From Bradyrhizobium algeriense (GTDB lineage: Bacteria; Pseudomonadota; Alphaproteobacteria; Rhizobiales; Xanthobacteraceae): a DNA stretch of 64,000 nucleotides. Shown here piece by piece: positions 25,241 to 33,818 of this stretch. A program made the position numbers and the translations under genes. The stretch's first letter is position 1; each line of letters begins with the position of its first letter. Below the pieces are notes generated by a model. That model ran no database searches, was not told the origin of the DNA, and saw nothing but the letters and a program-made list of their open reading frames with translations. Location: NCBI RefSeq assembly GCF_003062295.1, contig NZ_PYCN01000005.1, positions 62,001-126,000 of the forward strand, given 5' to 3'.

Positions 25241-26443
25241 TCAATCCTTCGGGCGCAGCTTGGCAACCTCCGCATCACCAGGGAGATAGTCCGCCCCCTT
25301 GCGATAGACCGAGTCCACCATCACGCCCTTGCCGTCCTTCAGCGCGGTCTTGCCGACATAGGCGCCGAGCGTCGACTGGTGATCGATCTTGCGGAAGGTG
25401 ATTTCGCCGAACGGCGACGGCATCGACAGGCCTTCGGTCGCGGCAATCAGCTTCTCCGGATCGGTCGAATTGGCTTTCGCAAGGATTGCCGCTGCCGCCT
25501 TGATGGTCTGGTAGCCGACGATCGAGCCGAGCCGCGGATAGTCGTTGTACTTGGCCTGATACGCCTTCAGGAACTTGTCATGGTCCGGCGTCTTGATGTC
25601 GTACCAGGGGTAACCCGTGACGATCCAGCCCTCGGGCGTCTCGTCCTTCAAGGGATCGAGATATTCCGGCTCGCCGGTGAGGAAGGACACCACCGAGCGT
25701 CCCTTGAACAGGCCGCGCGTATTGCCCTCGCGCACGAGCTTGACCAGGTCGGCGCCGAAGGTGACGTTGAGGATCGCTTCGGGATTGGCTGATGCAACCG
25801 CCTGCACCACCGGGCCCGCATCGATCTTACCCTGCGGCGGCCACTGCTCGTCGACCCACTGGATGTCCGGACGCTTCTCCGACATCAGCTTCTTGAACAC
25901 CGCGACCGCCGACTGGCCGTATTCATAGTTCGGCGCAATCGTCGCCCAGCGCTTGGCTGGCAGTTTGGCGGCTTCTTCCACCAGCATCGCCGCCTGCATA
26001 TAGTTGGAAGGACGAAGCCGGAATGTGTAGCGGTTGCCCTTGGACCAGGTGATGGCGTCGGTCAAAGGTTCTGCCGCCAGGAAAAATACTTTCTTCTGGT
26101 TGGCGAAATCGCTGACGGCCAGACCGATGTTGGATAGGAACGTGCCGGTCAGCATCGCCACGTTCTCGCTCGACACCAGTTCGTTGGCCGCGGTCTGCGC
26201 GTCTGCCGGCTTGCCGCCGTCATCCTTGGAGATGACGACGAGCTTCTTGCCGTTAATGCCGCCCGCGGCGTTGACTTCCTCGACCGCGAGCTGCCAGCCC
26301 TTGCGATAGGGCTCGGTGAAGGCAGGCAACAGCGAATAGCTGTTGATCTCGCCGATCTTGATCTCGCTCTGTGCCATGGCGCTGCCGGCCATGCCGGCCA
26401 CCGCGATCGCCAAACCCGCTCCAAGTACGTGTCTACGTAGCAT
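25241..26443 (-). CDS. Periplasmic binding protein of the branched-chain-type ABC importer (LivK family)
   Basis: 400 residues from the ATG at 26443, which is preceded by GGAGG; a TTG at 26455 is the upstream alternative. Signal peptide ends GSAMAQ. The body is a type I periplasmic binding protein (EIKIGEINSYSLLPAF, VNAAGGINGKKLVVISKDDGG, YEYGQSAVAVF). Members bind amino acids, amides or aromatic acids. Its operon with 6-hydroxynicotinate reductase suggests nicotinate or 6-hydroxynicotinate as ligand; this is inference. It lies 24 bases after the PF06684 gene. Confidence 0.92.
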   Translation of the reverse strand: MLRRHVLGAGLAIAVAGMAGSAMAQSEIKIGEINSYSLLPAFTEPYRKGWQLAVEEVNAAGGINGKKLVVISKDDGGKPADAQTAANELVSSENVAMLTGTFLSNIGLAVSDFANQKKVFFLAAEPLTDAITWSKGNRYTFRLRPSNYMQAAMLVEEAAKLPAKRWATIAPNYEYGQSAVAVFKKLMSEKRPDIQWVDEQWPPQGKIDAGPVVQAVASANPEAILNVTFGADLVKLVREGNTRGLFKGRSVVSFLTGEPEYLDPLKDETPEGWIVTGYPWYDIKTPDHDKFLKAYQAKYNDYPRLGSIVGYQTIKAAAAILAKANSTDPEKLIAATEGLSMPSPFGEITFRKIDHQSTLGAYVGKTALKDGKGVMVDSVYRKGADYLPGDAEVAKLRPKD

Positions 26444-26467
26444 CCCTACCTCCAATGTACTGTGAAA

Positions 26468-27052
26468 CTATCTTAAACCGTCTTCGCCTTTGACTTCCGA
26501 AACCGTCAGTCCACCGACGCGAGGCAACGGCCTGCCACTGTCGGTAACCGCAACCGCCACCATGATCTCGTTGGCGCGCGGCGCATCGTTGATCTGCACT
26601 TCCATCCCGTCGAAATGGCTGCGCACGAAGGCCGCATCCTTGTGGCCGAGCGGAATATCCAGCGTCGTTCCGGGACCGCTGCGCTTCTTCGACGACGGGA
26701 TCAGCGCCGCGCCCTTGCTCAAAACTTTCCGTACCGGCGCACCCATTTTCGGATGCAGGATCGCGGCCGCGTGTTCCAGTTCGCCGTTTTCGCCGACGGC
26801 TGCGGCCTTGCCGTAGCTGTGCGCCTTGGCGCCGTCGATGCCGAGCGCCGCCACCGCTCTTTTGGAAAGTAGATCGCCGAGCTCCTCACCGATTTCGATC
26901 AACGGCGAGAGATCCTCGACGTAGCGGCCTGCAAAGGGATTCTCGATCACGGCGATCGCCGCTGCGCGCCGGGTCGGCGGCGCAACCTTCTGACCCATCT
27001 CGAGATGAGTCTCCTCGACCACCGTGACGATCTTGCGAATGATCGCGCTCAT
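26468..27052 (-). CDS. AA_synth family protein (PF06684, formerly DUF1185)
   Basis: 194 residues from the ATG at 27052 with GAGG eight bases upstream; a TTG at 27076 overlaps the previous stop. Sequence blocks RKIVTVVEETHLEMG, AAIAVIENPFAGRYVEDLSPLIEIGEELG and GAKAHSYGKAA match the 'amino acid synthesis' family PF06684, whose biochemical role is not known and whose solved members have a chorismate-mutase-like fold (as I recall). It is wedged between UPF0280 and the transporter genes, so a task in nicotinate ring metabolism is likely, possibly lactam or enamide chemistry. No signal peptide: cytoplasmic. Confidence 0.85.
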   Translation of the reverse strand: MSAIIRKIVTVVEETHLEMGQKVAPPTRRAAAIAVIENPFAGRYVEDLSPLIEIGEELGDLLSKRAVAALGIDGAKAHSYGKAAAVGENGELEHAAAILHPKMGAPVRKVLSKGAALIPSSKKRSGPGTTLDIPLGHKDAAFVRSHFDGMEVQINDAPRANEIMVAVAVTDSGRPLPRVGGLTVSEVKGEDGLR

Positions 27053-27072
27053 TTTATCAGCCTCGCTTCCGA

Positions 27073-27981
27073 TCAAACATGCGCTACTCTTTCCAGTGTG
27101 CTTCCATGAAACGCCGGCGCCGCGCCTGCCTTGATCCCTGTTGCACCCACCACGGCCGTCTCGCCTAGTAGACGCAAGGCCGCACCTTCGATCAATCCCG
27201 CCGCAAGCAATTGCTGTGCCCGGCTCACCCCTGCCCTCAACGCATCGTCGATTTCGCTTTCCCCGAGCACGCCGACATCGCGGGTTACAAGGCGCGCGCC
27301 GAGATCGCTATCGGGCTGCAGTTCGTTCGCCGAGCAACGGATGATCGCGGAATGACCTGGCAGATCGACCGCGTTGGCGATGATGGTGGCGGCGGCATCT
27401 GCCTGAGATGCCGTTTTCGCCAGCACGGTGACGGCATCCGCGATCCCCAGCGAAAAACTGCGGCCGTGCCGTCCGCTGGTCGCGATGCCCCGCACCGGAT
27501 CGTCGGCGTCGATGTCAATCGTTCGCATCAGGCCATGCCGGTCGGGCCGATCCATCAGGCCCACGGTAAACTGCTCGCCGCCGGCGAGATGCAGCGCGAT
27601 GTCACCGCCATTGTTGACGTAGGCGCGGTCGAGCCGTGCGGCGGCAAGCATCGCGCCGAGAATCTCCTCAGCGACGCTCCCCGCCACCGCTGCCATCGGC
27701 GTGATGAACTCTTCGGTCGCAAACGGCACGACAGCCGCATGCATGCGGCGCGCGACGACGCCCTTCAGTGGGCATCGAATCGGATCGGCGGCCATTCGGA
27801 GTTCAACCAACTCCTCGCAGAGTTCATCCAGCAGGCCGGTAAAGCGCCGCGCCGCCGCCTCATACGCAGCGCGCACACCGCCTTCCCTGCCCTTCGCCTC
27901 GATGACCAGATCAATCGGACCGTCCTGCAAATGCAACCGCTTGCCGTCCGGAAGAAGCGCGATTTGCGGCAGCCGTTTCAT
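27073..27981 (-). CDS. UPF0280 family protein (ApbE-like fold)
   Basis: 302 residues. RMHAAVVPFATEEFITPMAAVAGSVAEEI, DRAYVNNGGDIALHL, GIATSGRHGRSFSLGIADAVTVLA are the conserved UPF0280 blocks. They parallel ApbE flavin transferases, which use TPMTAVAG- and NxGGD-like motifs to bind FAD and metal. Function of UPF0280 is not established. The ATG overlaps the stop of the 6-hydroxynicotinate reductase gene (ATGA), so the two are translationally coupled. A role in attaching or handling the reductase's flavin is a testable guess. Cytoplasmic. Confidence 0.87.
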   Translation of the reverse strand: MKRLPQIALLPDGKRLHLQDGPIDLVIEAKGREGGVRAAYEAAARRFTGLLDELCEELVELRMAADPIRCPLKGVVARRMHAAVVPFATEEFITPMAAVAGSVAEEILGAMLAAARLDRAYVNNGGDIALHLAGGEQFTVGLMDRPDRHGLMRTIDIDADDPVRGIATSGRHGRSFSLGIADAVTVLAKTASQADAAATIIANAVDLPGHSAIIRCSANELQPDSDLGARLVTRDVGVLGESEIDDALRAGVSRAQQLLAAGLIEGAALRLLGETAVVGATGIKAGAAPAFHGSTLERVAHV

Positions 27982-29426
27982 GCGCGCCGTCCCGGGATGT
28001 AAGGCATCGGACGGAGCTCGGTATTGTCTCGCAACGACGCCAGCGGACGGACGTGATCCATGTGCCCGCCGAGCGCGGCATAATCGGAAAGCCGCAGCGT
28101 GAACTCGATCGGCGCCACCAGCGCCGGTGTCGGCACATAGCCGAAGGCGCCGGCCGGCATCTGCGTCACATCAACCATGAAGGTGATGCCCCCGCCCGGC
28201 CAGACATACACAGGCGCACCGCCGCTGGTGACCCGCGTCAGCGCATCCTTGACCGAGCGCGTCAGCCGCACCGGATTGTCGGTGACGCCGGCACGCAGCG
28301 AGCCGCCGGCGCCGCCCATGAACAGCACCGTGCATAGCGCCGGTTCGCAATTTTCCTGGATACGCTCGACCGAGAACCGAAGATCGGGTGGCATCTGCTT
28401 TTCGATCGGCCGCAGCGCTTCATCAAGCTCGTAATAGGCCGCGTGCTCGCCGGTGGTCGAGACCATCAGCATGGTCAGGCCGGGCCGCGCCTCCTTTGGA
28501 TTGAACGGCCCCAGCACTGACAGCGGATCGGAAATATTGGTGCCGCCCCAGCCGGTGCCAGGCTCGGCGACCTGGAAATACCGGCCCGGCGTCGAGCGCC
28601 GCCCCTTCATCTTGATCCCGGTATCGGGAATATCGAGCAGCTTGCCGGCCTGGTGTTCCGAGAGAACGCCGGTGATGTGATCGTCCACGACCACGACTTC
28701 ATCGACCTTGCCATGCCATTGCTTGGCGAACATGCCGATCGTCGCCGAGCCGCAGCCCACCCTCATGCGCTCTTCGGCAACGCCGTTGACGATGGGGGGA
28801 TAGCCGGCCTGCACCACGACGGTAGCGCCGCCATCGATCGTCAGTTCCACCGGCTTGCAGTTGGAGAGGTCCATTAGCGCGTCGCAGGTGACACGGCCTT
28901 CCTTCTTGGAGCCGCCGGTCAGATGATGCACGCCACCGAGGGAGAGCATCTGCGAGCCGTACTCGCTGGTCGTCACATGGCCGATCGCCTCGCCTTCCGC
29001 GCGGACGGTCGCCGTCTCCGGGCCGAGATAGCGGTCGGTGTCGATCTTCACCTTGACGCCGCAATAGCTGAAGATGCCCTCGGTCACGACGGTGACCATG
29101 TCGACGCCATCGATCTCCGATGACACGATAAAGGGCGCGGGCTTGTAATCCGGGTATGTGGTGCCGGCGCCGATGGCGGTCACGAACACGTTCGGTTCGT
29201 GGACGATCTTGCCATCCCAATCGCCGCCGCCGGCCTGGAACGGCACCAGCCGTCCGCCATGCGATACCGTCTGTTCCAGCACGATATGCGGATCGACGCG
29301 CACCAGTTCACCGTTGTGATTGGCATAGCGATCGCACGCGCCGGCCGCGCCCGGTTTGATGTAGCACATCACCGGACAGGCATCGCAGCGGATCTTGTCG
29401 CCACCGGCGACGGTCGCATCGGTCAT
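27978..29426 (-). CDS. 6-Hydroxynicotinate reductase
   Basis: 482 residues from the ATG at 29426 (GCAGG upstream; TTG at 29432 is the alternative). The N-terminus has Cys14, Cys17, Cys21 and Cys31 (CDACPVMC then CDRYAN), a 4Fe-4S-type ferredoxin site. The remainder (GTTYPDYKPAPFIVSSEIDGVDMVTVVTEGIFSYCG in parts, HHLTGGSKKEGRVT, GVAEERMRVGCGSATIGMF) matches 6-hydroxynicotinate reductase from Eubacterium barkeri, which uses reduced ferredoxin to make 1,4,5,6-tetrahydro-6-oxonicotinate. First gene of an eight-gene minus-strand operon, preceded by the operator at 29489-29500. In place of an oxygenase, this enzyme would take the NicAB product onward. Confidence 0.87.
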   Translation of the reverse strand: MTDATVAGGDKIRCDACPVMCYIKPGAAGACDRYANHNGELVRVDPHIVLEQTVSHGGRLVPFQAGGGDWDGKIVHEPNVFVTAIGAGTTYPDYKPAPFIVSSEIDGVDMVTVVTEGIFSYCGVKVKIDTDRYLGPETATVRAEGEAIGHVTTSEYGSQMLSLGGVHHLTGGSKKEGRVTCDALMDLSNCKPVELTIDGGATVVVQAGYPPIVNGVAEERMRVGCGSATIGMFAKQWHGKVDEVVVVDDHITGVLSEHQAGKLLDIPDTGIKMKGRRSTPGRYFQVAEPGTGWGGTNISDPLSVLGPFNPKEARPGLTMLMVSTTGEHAAYYELDEALRPIEKQMPPDLRFSVERIQENCEPALCTVLFMGGAGGSLRAGVTDNPVRLTRSVKDALTRVTSGGAPVYVWPGGGITFMVDVTQMPAGAFGYVPTPALVAPIEFTLRLSDYAALGGHMDHVRPLASLRDNTELRPMPYIPGRRA

Positions 29427-29488
29427 GAACAAGCCTGCAGTCGAGAAGGCGCCGATCGGAGCCGCTTCCTCACGGCCCGATCACTTTG

Positions 29489-29500
29489 TTCGTATACGAA
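29489..29500. promoter_or_regulatory. Operator TTCGTATACGAA upstream of 6-hydroxynicotinate reductase
   Basis: Perfect 12-bp palindrome 63 bases upstream of the reductase ATG. The same core occurs between fpr and the enamidase at 11887-11898, and both are flanked by ATGA. Confidence 0.75.
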
Positions 29501-29639
29501 TGATGTTGCGCGCGGACGGAAACGCTGTCAAGCGGCCCCTGCCGCGAAAGGCCCGACTTGCCGCATAATACCTCATTTGCCTCGCCGCTCTGTTCATAAA
29601 GCGAGCAGCGCACTGCAGCGCGGGATCGTGCGGCTTGCA

Positions 29640-29655
29640 CGTTTGTACACAAACG
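29640..29655. promoter_or_regulatory. Operator-like palindrome upstream of nicA
   Basis: CGTTTGTACACAAACG (7-bp arms, 2-base centre) lies 58 bases before the nicA start. It fits the consensus TTYGTAYACRAA of the other sites in this window. Confidence 0.6.
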
Positions 29656-29712
29656 GTATCTTTCGGCAGCGTCCAGCGCGTAGTTTGCAGCGCAACGAAG
29701 GCTTAGGAGAGC

Positions 29713-30195
29713 ATGACGCAGAGCACGATGCGCCTCACCGTCAACGGCAAGACCAGCGATGTCGACGCCGCGCCCGACACCGCATTGCTTTACGTCCTGC
29801 GCAACGACCTCGCCTTGAACGGACCGAAATATGGCTGCGGTCTCGGCGAATGCGGCGCCTGCGCGGTGCTGATCGACGGCGTCGCCGCGCGCTCCTGCGT
29901 GATCCCGATCGAGGGCTGCATCGGCCGCGACATCGTGACGCTCGAAGGTCTCGGAACGCGCGAGCATCCCGATCCCGTGCAGCAGGCCTTCATCCGCGAA
30001 CAGGCCGCGCAATGCGGCTACTGCCTCAACGGCATGATCATAGCGACCAAGGCCTTGTTGTTGCGTTCCGCTCACCCGTCGGACGATGAAGTGCTGGAAG
30101 CGCTGCGCCATCATCTCTGCCGCTGCGGCGCGCATGTCGAGATCATGCGTGCGGCGATGCGGGCCGCAGGCCGTGCCGTTGAGGCGCAGGCGTGA
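29713..30195 (+). CDS. nicA: Nicotinate dehydrogenase small (2Fe-2S) subunit NicA
   Basis: 160 residues, as in Pseudomonas putida NicA. First cluster Cys42, Cys47, Cys50 and Cys62 (YGCGLGECGAC); second cluster in QCGYC and CRCGAH. It overlaps the large subunit gene by four bases (ATGA). NicAB hydroxylates nicotinate at C6 to 6-hydroxynicotinate using water and a molybdenum centre; NicA carries electrons from that centre to the cytochrome domains of NicB. Divergent from 6-hydroxynicotinate reductase across a 286-base region with two palindromic operators. Confidence 0.92.
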   Translation: MTQSTMRLTVNGKTSDVDAAPDTALLYVLRNDLALNGPKYGCGLGECGACAVLIDGVAARSCVIPIEGCIGRDIVTLEGLGTREHPDPVQQAFIREQAAQCGYCLNGMIIATKALLLRSAHPSDDEVLEALRHHLCRCGAHVEIMRAAMRAAGRAVEAQA

Positions 30196-33100
30196 TGACG
30201 GCTCCCGACACGACCGAGGATCGCGAACGTCTGCAGGGAACGCTGTCCGTCGTTCGTCCCGCCTCCCCCGTCGAAGCCGTCAAGTTCGAGACCTTCATCA
30301 GGATCACCGCCGACGGATCGGTCACCGCCTATAACGGCCATGTCGATCTCGGCACCGGCATCCGCACCGCGCTCGGACAGATTGTCGCCGAAGAGCTCGA
30401 CGTCTCCTTTGCGCGCGTCGTCGTCGTGCTGGGCGATACGTCTCTGGTGCCCAATCAGGGCGCGACGATCGCGAGCGAAACGATCCAGATCACTGCCGTG
30501 CCGCTGCGCAAGGCCGCAGCGCAGGCACGGCAGTTCCTGATCGCACGCGCGGCGGAGCGGCTGGAGCTTCCGGTCGAAGGACTCGTTATCGAGGACGGCC
30601 TGGTCCGCGGCAAGGACAATCGCAGCGTCAGCTATGGCGAACTGATTGCGGGTGAGACCATCCAGCTTGAACTGGCCGATGATGTTCTCGTGAAGTCTGT
30701 CGATGCCTACACCATTGTCGGCCAATCCGTGCCGCGCGTCGATCTGCCGGCGAAGGCAACCGGCGAATTGGTCTACGTTCACGACATGCGCGTGCCCGGC
30801 ATGCTGCATGGCCGCGTCGTTCGTCCGCCCTATGCCGGCGTCGATGTCGGTGATTTCATCGGCAACAGCCTGATCGCGGTCGACGAGTCCTCCGTGCGCG
30901 ACATCCCCGGACTTGTCGCCGTTGTGAAGATCGGCGACTTCGTTGGCGTCGTCGCCGAGCGCGAGGAAAATGCGATCAAGGCCGCAGCGCAGTTGAAGGT
31001 TTCCTGGAAGCCGGTGCCGACGCTGCCCGACCTGCAGAACATCGAGACCGCGCTGCGTGCCAATCCGTCGACGCCGCGGACTCTGATCGACAAGGGCAAT
31101 GTCGATGCGGCGATTACCGGCGCGGCGAAGCCGATGCCGCGAACCTACATCTGGCCGTACCAGATGCACGCTTCGATCGGCCCTTCCTGCGCGGTTGCCG
31201 ATTATCAGGAGGATCTGACGCGGGTCTGGTCCGGCACGCAGAATCCGCATCATCTGCGCACCGAATTGGCGCGGCTGATCCATCGCCGCGAAGCCGAGAT
31301 CGAGGTGATCCGGATGGAGGCTGCCGGTTGCTACGGCCGCAACTGCGCCGATGACGTTTCTGCCGACGCAGTGCTGCTGTCGCGCGCCGTCGGCCGACCA
31401 GTACGCGTTCAGTTGACGCGTGAGCAGGAACATGCGTGGGAGCCAAAGGGCACAGCGCAGTTGATGGACGTCAATGGCGGATTGAACGCCGACGGCAGCG
31501 TCGCCGGCTATGACTTTGCCACGCGCTATCCATCGAACGGCGCGCCGACGCTGGCGCTGCTGCTGACCGGCACGATCCCGCACACGCCCGCCATCTTCGA
31601 GATGGGCGACCGCACCGCGATCCCGCCCTACGATTACGACAATCTGCGCGTGGTGGCCAACGACATGCCGCCGATCGTGCGTGCCTCCTGGCTGCGCGGC
31701 GTCTCGGCGCTGCCGAACACTTTTGCGCATGAATCCTGGATTGACGAATGCGCCGATGAAGCCGGCGTCGACCCGATCGAGTACCGCCTGCGCTATTTGA
31801 AGGACCCGCGCGCCATCGATCTCGTCAACGCAGTTGCAGAGCGCGCCGGCTGGAAGCCGCGGCCGATGCGCGAGGACAAACAGGCCGAGGGTGACATCGT
31901 GCGCGGACGCGGCTTTGCCTACGCTCTCTATGTGCACAGCAAGTTTCCGGGCTATGGCGCGGCATGGTCGGCGTGGATCGCCGATGTCGCCGTCAACAAG
32001 GCAACCGGCGATGTCAGCGTGACGCGCGTCGTGGCGGGACAGGACTCCGGCCTGATGATCAACCCGGAAGGCGTCCGCCACCAGATCCACGGCAACGTCA
32101 TCCAGTCGACCAGCCGCGCGCTGATGGAGGAAGTGTCGTTCGATCGCACGTCGGTGACGGCGCGGGAATGGGGCGCCTACCCCATCATCAAATTCCCCGA
32201 GGTGCCCGAGATCGACGTCCTGATGTTGCCGCGGCAGGATCAACCGCCACTCGGCGTCGGCGAGTCCGCCTCCGTCCCCAGCGCGGCTGCCATCGCCAAC
32301 GCCATCTTTGATGCGACGGGTGTGCGCTTTCGCGAATTGCCGTTCACGCCGGAACGTATCTTGCGGGGATTGCACGGCGAGGAACAGCATGCACCGGAAG
32401 CGTTGCCGTCGCCGACATCCGCGCCGCAGCCCGACCTGAACAGGTGGCAAAATCCTTTTGCCGGACGCCGCGGCGTGTTCGCGACAGCCGCAGCCCTGTG
32501 CGCCGCCGCGATCGGTATCGGCGCCGCCGTCTTGCCGTGGCGCGCGATCGCGCCGATCGCGCGGCCCGATGCCTCGGTCTATTCGGCCGCGACCATCGCC
32601 CGCGGCCAGCAACTCGCCGCGCTCGGCGACTGCGCGGTCTGCCACACCTCGGCGAACGGTATCCTCAACGCCGGCGGCAAGGCGTTGCCTACGCCTTTCG
32701 GTACGATCTATTCGACCAACATTACGCCCGATGTCGAAACCGGAATCGGCGCGTGGTCCTATCCCGCCTTCGAGCGCGCGATGCGGGAGGGAATCCATCG
32801 CGACGGCCGACATCTCTATCCGGCATTTCCCTACACGCATTTCGCCAGGACCACCGACGCCGACATGCAGGCGCTCTACGCCTATCTGATGGCGCAGTCG
32901 CCGGTGCGCGCAGAGACGCCGCAGAATGCGCTGGCGTTTCCGTTCAACCTGCGTCCACTGATGGCGGGATGGAACGCGCTGTTCCACAAGCCGAGTACGT
33001 TTCAGCCTGACTCGACCAAGTCCGAGATATGGAATCGCGGGGCCTATCTGGTCGAAGGCCTCGGCCATTGCAGCGCCTGCCATTCGCCGCGCAATGCGCT

Positions 33101-33749
33101 CGGCGCGGAGAAGGCGAACGCCTATCTCGCCGGCGGATTTGCGGAAGGCTGGGAAGCGCCGGCGCTGACGTCGCTGTCGCAGGCGCCGATCCCATGGAGT
33201 GAGGGTGAGCTTTACGCTTACCTGCGAACCGGCGAGTCGCGGCTTCACGGCGTCGCCGCCGGGCCGATGGCGCCCGTCGTGAAGGAGCTCACAGCACTTC
33301 CAGATTCCGATATCCGCGCCATGTCGGTCTATCTCGCTTCGTTCAATGAGAACTCCATGGATCCCGCGGCGCAGCAAGCGCTCGCCGCGAGACTGGAATC
33401 CTCGACTGGCACGCTCGCGTCGGCTGCCTCCAGCACCGGCGCCCGGCTCTACCAAGGGGCCTGCGCGGTGTGCCACGAGGTCGGCGGCGCGCCGCTGTTC
33501 GGCAGCCGGCCGTCGCTGGCGCTGAACAGCAATCTGCACAGCGCCGCGCCTGATAATCTGATCCAGCTCATCCTGCACGGCATCGCGAAGCCGGCCGCAA
33601 GCGATCTCGGCTATATGCCGGCCTTCAAGGACAGCCTGACCGACGGCCAGGTCGCGGAACTGACCGCTTATCTGCGACGGCAATTCGCCCCGGACAAGCC
33701 TGCCTGGACCGGTATCCAGGCGGCAGTCGGCCGAATCCGGCAGGAATAG
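30192..33749 (+). CDS. nicB: Nicotinate dehydrogenase large subunit NicB: molybdopterin domain fused to three cytochrome c domains
   Basis: 1185 residues, nearly the same length as P. putida NicB. Residues 1-735 or so are a xanthine dehydrogenase-type molybdenum-cofactor domain (YNGHVDLGTGIRTALGQIVAEEL near the start, RASWLRGVSALPNTF, PPLGVGESASVPSAAAIANA with the catalytic Glu). A hydrophobic helix at about 760-782 follows, then three haem c sites CAVCH, CSACH and CAVCH at about residues 813, 959 and 1090. No Tat signal is present, so the molybdenum domain is probably cytoplasmic and the haems periplasmic, feeding the respiratory chain. This gives the oxidative first step of the nicotinate pathway. 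Confidence 0.93.
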   Translation: MMTAPDTTEDRERLQGTLSVVRPASPVEAVKFETFIRITADGSVTAYNGHVDLGTGIRTALGQIVAEELDVSFARVVVVLGDTSLVPNQGATIASETIQITAVPLRKAAAQARQFLIARAAERLELPVEGLVIEDGLVRGKDNRSVSYGELIAGETIQLELADDVLVKSVDAYTIVGQSVPRVDLPAKATGELVYVHDMRVPGMLHGRVVRPPYAGVDVGDFIGNSLIAVDESSVRDIPGLVAVVKIGDFVGVVAEREENAIKAAAQLKVSWKPVPTLPDLQNIETALRANPSTPRTLIDKGNVDAAITGAAKPMPRTYIWPYQMHASIGPSCAVADYQEDLTRVWSGTQNPHHLRTELARLIHRREAEIEVIRMEAAGCYGRNCADDVSADAVLLSRAVGRPVRVQLTREQEHAWEPKGTAQLMDVNGGLNADGSVAGYDFATRYPSNGAPTLALLLTGTIPHTPAIFEMGDRTAIPPYDYDNLRVVANDMPPIVRASWLRGVSALPNTFAHESWIDECADEAGVDPIEYRLRYLKDPRAIDLVNAVAERAGWKPRPMREDKQAEGDIVRGRGFAYALYVHSKFPGYGAAWSAWIADVAVNKATGDVSVTRVVAGQDSGLMINPEGVRHQIHGNVIQSTSRALMEEVSFDRTSVTAREWGAYPIIKFPEVPEIDVLMLPRQDQPPLGVGESASVPSAAAIANAIFDATGVRFRELPFTPERILRGLHGEEQHAPEALPSPTSAPQPDLNRWQNPFAGRRGVFATAAALCAAAIGIGAAVLPWRAIAPIARPDASVYSAATIARGQQLAALGDCAVCHTSANGILNAGGKALPTPFGTIYSTNITPDVETGIGAWSYPAFERAMREGIHRDGRHLYPAFPYTHFARTTDADMQALYAYLMAQSPVRAETPQNALAFPFNLRPLMAGWNALFHKPSTFQPDSTKSEIWNRGAYLVEGLGHCSACHSPRNALGAEKANAYLAGGFAEGWEAPALTSLSQAPIPWSEGELYAYLRTGESRLHGVAAGPMAPVVKELTALPDSDIRAMSVYLASFNENSMDPAAQQALAARLESSTGTLASAASSTGARLYQGACAVCHEVGGAPLFGSRPSLALNSNLHSAAPDNLIQLILHGIAKPAASDLGYMPAFKDSLTDGQVAELTAYLRRQFAPDKPAWTGIQAAVGRIRQE

Positions 33750-33818
33750 CGCGCTGAGCTGCCATGTTCCGGCCAGAACCCACTAGTTGGGCGGCCTCCG
33801 GCACGGTAGAGTTCCGCC

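Noticed and set aside
30111..33683. A long open frame of about 1190 residues on the minus strand opposite nicB
   Set aside because: It is the antisense shadow of a high-GC coding region: Arg/His/Asp-rich composition, no recognisable motifs, while the plus strand encodes a full NicB.
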